From: Spirochaetales bacterium
GTDB taxonomy: Bacteria; Spirochaetota; Spirochaetia; JABEVK01
Reading direction: 5' to 3'
Assembly (NCBI GenBank): GCA_013043995.1
Contig: JABEVL010000211.1
Location: 1 to 9,180, forward strand
DNA: 9,180 nt
Part shown: piece by piece, positions 5,665 through 9,180 of the stretch
Numbering within the stretch: position 1 is the stretch's first letter
Layout: every line of letters starts with the position of its first letter
Notes under the pieces: model-generated
Told to the model about the DNA's origin: nothing
The model's database searches: none
What the model saw: only the letters and a program-made list of their open reading frames with translations
Program-made: the position numbers and the translations under genes

Positions 5665-7011
5665 TCATAAGATGTACCTGGCCAGGTCCTGGTCCTGGAC
5701 CACAGGTCCCAGTTTCTCGTCGATGTAGAGGGGCGTGATCGTGACAGTTTGTCCGGGAATTTCCGGCGCCGTGTATGAAAGATCCTCTAAAAGGAGCTCA
5801 AGAACTGTGTGGAGACGGCGGGCTCCGATGTTTTCAGTGCGGCTGTTGACCTCATAAGCAATCTCAGCGATCCTCTGGACGCCTTCGTCCGTGAAGACCA
5901 CTTCGACGCCCTCGGTCTTGAGCAGTTCCTTGTATTGGAGCAACAAGGAATTCTTGGGCTGAGTCAGGATGCGTTGAAAGTCCGCCTGTCCGAGGTCTTC
6001 GAGCTCGACGCGGATCGGGAATCGGCCCTGGAGCTCGGGAATCAAGTCCGAGGGTTTGGACATGTGGAAGGCACCCGCGGCGATGAACAAAACGTGGGCA
6101 GTGTCGATGGGACCCCACTTGGTGTTGACCTTGCTGCCTTCCACGATGGGAAGGATATCGCGCTGAACGCCTTCTCGGGAGACGTCGGCACCTCCTCTTC
6201 CATCCCCGGATCGGCTGGCAATTTTGTCAATCTCGTCGATAAAAATGATCCCCATGTTTTGAACACGGTCCCGTGCCAAATCGACAACCTGGTCCATATC
6301 GACGAGTTTATCGAGTTCGTCCGCGAAGATCGCCTCACGAGCTTGCTTCACGGACAGGGTTCTCTTCTTCTTACGTTGCCCAAAGATGTTACCCAAGGCC
6401 CCGCCGAGGTTCATGTCGATTTCTTCCATGTTCGATCCCGAGAGGACCTCGAGGGCTGGAGCTTGTCCACGAGAGTTGACCTGAATTTCAACTTTCTTTT
6501 CTTCAAACTCCCCTGAACGCAATTTTTCCCTAAACTTCTCTCTTGTGTCCGTGGTAGGAGCCGAAGGAACTTCGGGTTTCCGGCTGCCAGGAAGCAGAAG
6601 ATCCAGGAGGATGTCTTCAGTATGGAGGTTGGCTTCTTCTGTCAGACTTTCCTGAAGTTCAGCTTTGACCATGGCGACACCGGCGGCCATCAAGTCCCGC
6701 ACCATCGATTCAACGTCGCGGCCGACGTACCCCACTTCGGTGTACTTTGTGGCTTCGACCTTGATGAAGGGAGCCCCGGCCAGTTTAGAAAGTCTTCGGG
6801 CAATTTCGGTTTTACCCACGCCCGTGGGACCGATCATGATGATGTTTTTAGGGTAGACCTCGTCGCGAAGCTCGGGGGACAATTTTTGTCGGCGGGTACG
6901 GTTGCGCAGGGCAATCGCCACGGCCTTTTTAGCCTTGTCTTGGCCGATGATGTAACGGTCAAGCTCTTGGACAATCTGGCGAGGGGTCATCTGGTCAAGG
7001 TTGAGTTTCAC
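5665..7011 (-). CDS. hslU: HslU, AAA+ unfoldase subunit of the HslVU protease
   Basis: HslU (ClpY) is the hexameric ATPase that unfolds protein substrates and threads them into the HslV peptidase chamber. The 448-residue product matches family length. The N-terminal part has MTPRQIVQELDRYIIGQDKAK (8-28), Walker A GPTGVGKT (61-68) and the pore loop GYVGRD (94-99). The intermediate domain spans about 110-240. Walker B IIFIDEID is at 255-262, LQGRFPIR near 327-334 carries the arginine finger, and GARRL (396-400) is the sensor-2 motif. The end, DLARYIL, is the usual C-terminal peptide that docks in HslV. The start is GTG at 7011 with GGAGG seven bases upstream; GTG overlaps the hslV stop (GTGA), so the two are translationally coupled. 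An internal ATG at residue 8 is an alternative start. Confidence 0.98.
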   Translation of the reverse strand: MKLNLDQMTPRQIVQELDRYIIGQDKAKKAVAIALRNRTRRQKLSPELRDEVYPKNIIMIGPTGVGKTEIARRLSKLAGAPFIKVEATKYTEVGYVGRDVESMVRDLMAAGVAMVKAELQESLTEEANLHTEDILLDLLLPGSRKPEVPSAPTTDTREKFREKLRSGEFEEKKVEIQVNSRGQAPALEVLSGSNMEEIDMNLGGALGNIFGQRKKKRTLSVKQAREAIFADELDKLVDMDQVVDLARDRVQNMGIIFIDEIDKIASRSGDGRGGADVSREGVQRDILPIVEGSKVNTKWGPIDTAHVLFIAAGAFHMSKPSDLIPELQGRFPIRVELEDLGQADFQRILTQPKNSLLLQYKELLKTEGVEVVFTDEGVQRIAEIAYEVNSRTENIGARRLHTVLELLLEDLSYTAPEIPGQTVTITPLYIDEKLGPVVQDQDLARYIL

Positions 7012-7550
7012 TCAATGGCCTCCAGGGTGATGTTCCGATTGGTGTAGATGCAGATGTCGCCGGCGATTTCGACCGACTTGCGGGCGATTTCAGAAGCGGT
7101 GTAGGTCGAACCGTCGAGAAAAGCCCGGGCTGCGGCGTAAGCGTAAGGGCCACCAGAACCGATGGCAACACAGGCTTCACCCGGTTCAATCACGTCGCCG
7201 TTGCCCGACAAAAGGTAGAGACCCGAGGCGTCGGCTACCAGCATCATGGCTTCGAGCTTGCGCAAAATCTTGTCGGTACGCCAATCCTTGGCCAACTCCA
7301 CAGCCGCCCGGCGTAAGTCGTTGGGAAACTGGGCCATCTTGCCTTCAAACTTTTCCAACAAGGTAAAGGCATCGGCAGTAGACCCCGCAAATCCCGCCAA
7401 AACCTTTCCCCCGGCGATACGGCGGACCTTACGGGCGTCGGCCTTGATCACGGTATTCCCAAGAGTTACCTGACCATCGCCCGCCATGGCTGTTTTTCCT
7501 TCGCGCCGAACGGCGACGATGGTTGTTCCGTGCATCACAATTTCACTCAT
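7008..7550 (-). CDS. hslV: HslV, peptidase subunit of the HslVU protease
   Basis: HslV (ClpQ) forms the proteolytic double ring of the cytoplasmic HslVU protease and cuts with an N-terminal threonine exposed by propeptide removal. The 180-residue product begins MSEIVMHG followed by TTIVAVRR, so Thr9 is the expected nucleophile after loss of an eight-residue propeptide. Supporting residues align with family positions: the AGDGQ segment with Asp25, Lys41 in DARKVRR, and GSGGPYA (131-137). LAGFAGSTADAFTLLEKFE and AVELAKDWRTDKILRKLEA are strongly conserved HslV signatures. The start at 7550 is preferred because AAGGA lies about nine bases upstream; an ATG at residue 6 (7535) lacks such a site but would give a shorter MHG propeptide. 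The gene starts 111 bases after xerC and overlaps hslU by four bases. Confidence 0.97.
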   Translation of the reverse strand: MSEIVMHGTTIVAVRREGKTAMAGDGQVTLGNTVIKADARKVRRIAGGKVLAGFAGSTADAFTLLEKFEGKMAQFPNDLRRAAVELAKDWRTDKILRKLEAMMLVADASGLYLLSGNGDVIEPGEACVAIGSGGPYAYAAARAFLDGSTYTASEIARKSVEIAGDICIYTNRNITLEAIE

Positions 7551-7648
7551 TCCTCTATTCCTTCCGTTTTAAAAACGCCACTCCGAGCTTTTGAAAGTCT
7601 TGAATGATTTTTAGTCGTCTTCGGTTCGGCTCTTGCTTGCAGTTTCAA
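7547..7648 (-). CDS. Possible 33-residue TTG-started ORF between xerC and hslV (uncertain)
   Basis: The xerC-hslV gap contains an open frame starting at TTG, preceded by AGGAAGG with five bases between, a good ribosome binding site. It reads 33 codons and stops with a TGA that overlaps the hslV ATG (ATGA), the usual sign of coupled translation. The predicted peptide is Lys/Arg-rich (begins KLQARAEPKTTKNHSR after the start) with no recognisable domain, signal or membrane segment. It could be a leader peptide for hslV, an unannotated small gene, or coincidence; AT-rich intergenic spacing often leaves a frame open for this length. Confidence 0.3.
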   Translation of the reverse strand: MKLQARAEPKTTKNHSRLSKARSGVFKTEGIEE

Positions 7649-7661
7649 ATGATCCTTCCTT

Positions 7662-8579
7662 TTAACCATGGGGATGCGAGTGACGAACGACATCGCGTAA
7701 ACGATCCAGATCCAAATGCGTGTAGATTTGAGTTGTTTCAAGGCGGCTGTGTCCCAAAAGCTCCTGAACGACACGGACGTCCATTCCTTCGTTGAGCAGG
7801 TGGGTTGCAAAAGTATGACGGAAGGTGTGGGGAGAAACGTGCTTGCTCAACGAAGAAGCCCTCAGGGCACGAGCGAGAATTTTCGCAACGCCCCTGACGC
7901 CCAGGGCCTTTCCACGGGCATTCAGGAAAAGTTTGGCCGCGGCTTGAGAGTCAGCAGGATCCAGACGCAACGCACGTTCGGGAAGGTAGGCTTTTAAAGC
8001 TGCAGCAGCCGAAGCCGTCAAAAAGATCGTGCGCTGTTTATGTCCCTTACCCAGGACTCGAATTTGTCCCCCTTCTTTCTCTTCGGAAAAAAGCTCAACG
8101 TCGTCCAAGCGCAAGGAGCATAGCTCGGCAACTCGGCACCCCGTCGCGTAGAGGAACTCAAACAAGGTTCTGTCACGCAAGCCCTGAAAACCTTGAGCAG
8201 CAGGCGTTTCTAAAATTTTCAGAACCTCTTGCTCGAAAAGAAAGGGCGGAAGGTGGCGGGAACGTTTGAGTCCGCGGATTCCTGTTAGAGGATGTTCGGA
8301 CTTTCTACCCGTTTTTTGTAAAAATCTGTAAAAGCCTCTTAAGCACGAGAGGGTTCGATTCACCGAAGAGGCGGCCAATCCTGACTTTCCCAGCCTTGTC
8401 AGGAACCCTGAGGCTTCTCGGCGCGACGCCCGCAGAGGGTCACTGTTTTGCGTGGCCAAGAAATCTTCCCAGGAGGACAGGTCGTGGGAGTAAGCCAGTC
8501 TTGTCGCGACCGACAAGCCGCGCACAGAGTCCAGGTAGTCCAGGTATTCTTCGGTCAGGGACCGTTCGGCACTTTTCAT
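7662..8579 (-). CDS. xerC: Tyrosine recombinase, XerC type
   Basis: Xer recombinases resolve chromosome dimers by strand exchange at the dif site near the terminus, working as a XerC/XerD pair. The protein is 305 residues with two domains: an N-terminal SAM-like core-binding domain (about 6-90; LSVATRLAYSHDLSSWEDF, SSVNRTLSCLRGFYRFL) and a C-terminal catalytic domain (about 108-300). All catalytic residues are visible: Arg149 in ATGCRVAEL, Lys178 in LGKGHKQRT, His251 and Arg254 in HTFRHTFATHLL, His277 in LLGHSRLETTQ, and the nucleophile Tyr286 in IYTHLD. The ATG at 8579 follows GGAGG by seven bases; a longer frame to 8639 has no such site. The synteny with hslV corresponds to the codV position in Bacillus, which favours XerC over XerD, but sequence alone does not fully separate them. 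No adjacent integrase-type attachment repeats were seen. Confidence 0.93.
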   Translation of the reverse strand: MKSAERSLTEEYLDYLDSVRGLSVATRLAYSHDLSSWEDFLATQNSDPLRASRREASGFLTRLGKSGLAASSVNRTLSCLRGFYRFLQKTGRKSEHPLTGIRGLKRSRHLPPFLFEQEVLKILETPAAQGFQGLRDRTLFEFLYATGCRVAELCSLRLDDVELFSEEKEGGQIRVLGKGHKQRTIFLTASAAAALKAYLPERALRLDPADSQAAAKLFLNARGKALGVRGVAKILARALRASSLSKHVSPHTFRHTFATHLLNEGMDVRVVQELLGHSRLETTQIYTHLDLDRLRDVVRHSHPHG

Positions 8580-8592
8580 ACTTCCACCTCCT

Positions 8593-9180
8593 TCAAGGCC
8601 CCTCCCAGGGCAATTTTTGTTGGGGATCAGCCAAGCCAACTCCCCCCTCGTTCCACATCTGCAACAGATCCTGCGCCGATCCGATCACGCAGGCCCCCTG
8701 TTCGGCAAGGCTACGGGTTCCGTCTCCTCTGACAGTCTCCAGGCCCACCTGGTGAACAACCACGTCCCGGCCCTGATCCAGACCGAGGTCAGCCGTAATC
8801 AACGCTCCCGAATTCTTGGGCGCCTCGACCACAACGACAGTTCGGCAAAGTCCGCTGACTAGGCGGTTCCGCGCCGGAAAATGATAGGCCAGCGCCGGAG
8901 TTCCAGGGCCGTACTCCGACAGAAGGCACCCTCCGCCGGCAACGATTTGGCGGGCGAGGTTCCTGTTGCCCGCCGGAAAAACCCAATCAATCCCCTGACC
9001 CAAAACGGCCACGGTAAGCCCACCGGACTCAACAGCACCCCTGTGAGCGGCCGCGTCGATCCCACGGGCCAAACCACTAACCACGACGACACCCAAGCGG
9101 CCCAGTTCAACTCCCAAGTTCCAGGCCGCCGCCTTGCCCTCCTCGCTCGGCGTCCGAGTTCCGACAATCGCCGCCCAAAA
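8593..9180 (-). CDS. dprA: DNA-processing protein DprA/Smf, C-terminal part (cut by window edge)
   Basis: DprA binds incoming single-stranded DNA and loads RecA during natural transformation; it is also widespread in species not known to transform. The visible 195 residues cover most of the Rossmann-like fold. AIVGTRTP (4-11 of the fragment), VVSGLARGIDAAAHRGA (33-49), TVAVLGQGID (56-65), the FPARNRLVSGL motif (101-111) and SGALITA (124-130) are the standard DprA signatures. The 5' end lies beyond the window. Two oddities stand out: the usual VPG segment after the GRDV strand reads VVHQVG, and the protein stops about 24 residues after the last Rossmann helix, with no C-terminal winged-helix (DML1-like) domain. 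It ends 13 bases before xerC, whose ribosome binding site lies in that gap, implying one transcript. Confidence 0.94.
   Translation of the reverse strand, partial: FWAAIVGTRTPSEEGKAAAWNLGVELGRLGVVVVSGLARGIDAAAHRGAVESGGLTVAVLGQGIDWVFPAGNRNLARQIVAGGGCLLSEYGPGTPALAYHFPARNRLVSGLCRTVVVVEAPKNSGALITADLGLDQGRDVVVHQVGLETVRGDGTRSLAEQGACVIGSAQDLLQMWNEGGVGLADPQQKLPWEGP

Noticed and set aside
5681..5709. Repetitive GGTCCTGG/GGACC sequence at the 3' end of hslU.
   Set aside because: It encodes the conserved HslU C-terminus (QDQDLARYIL) and is explained by repeated Gln-Asp codons.
7551..7661. A promoter or terminator in the xerC-hslV gap.
   Set aside because: TTGAAA and TAAAAT elements occur but 29 bases apart, far from the 16-18 needed; the only hairpin (around 7586-7600) is short, bulged and not followed by a U run in the transcribed direction.
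8580..8639. A 20-residue upstream extension of xerC into dprA.
   Set aside because: The ATG at 8579 has a GGAGG site at ideal distance and yields a normal XerC N-terminus; the extension is dprA sequence in another frame.

Overview
All genes in this window lie on the minus strand, so the biological order runs from high to low coordinates: dprA (partial, right edge), xerC, hslV, hslU, flgB, flgC, fliE, fliF, fliG, fliH, fliI (partial, left edge). Genes are packed with overlaps or gaps of a few bases. The exceptions are xerC-hslV (111 bases), hslU-flgB (82 bases), fliE-fliF (109 bases) and fliG-fliH (about 41 bases with the chosen start). No RNA gene, insertion sequence, CRISPR array or other mobile element was seen.

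The organism is most likely a spirochaete (Spirochaetota) of moderate GC content. This is inferred from remembered family resemblance, not from a search: FliF (short N-terminus with LWGKW, and the ERRRRLREEELSRQHQ stretch after the second membrane segment), FliH (NVFRP start, ENQRNVVINNV core) and FliG all look like spirochaetal proteins. The order dprA/xerC/hslVU/flgBC/fliEFGHI also resembles the flagellar operons of Treponema and Borrelia. Bacillus has a related order (codV-codW-codX-codY-flgB), so synteny alone does not settle the phylum.

Region by region: 9180-8593 holds the Rossmann-fold part of DprA (DNA uptake/processing). 8579-7662 is a XerC-type tyrosine recombinase with all catalytic residues. 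7550-5665 encodes the HslVU protease (peptidase and AAA+ unfoldase) with a 4-base gene overlap. 5582-4360 encodes proximal rod proteins FlgB and FlgC and the rod adaptor FliE. 4250-1473 encodes the MS ring (FliF) and the switch protein FliG. 1431-1 encodes the export ATPase regulator FliH and the N-terminal part of the export ATPase FliI, cut just before its Walker A motif. The flagellar genes run in assembly order: rod, MS ring, rotor switch, export ATPase. In a spirochaete they would build periplasmic flagella.

The window is a conserved housekeeping and flagellar operon, and I found no convincing new system. The points most worth a second look are a sigma-28-like promoter in front of flgB, two possible short ORFs with good ribosome binding sites in the two largest gaps, stop codons fused to Shine-Dalgarno sites at several junctions, and a DprA with a divergent C-terminal end.
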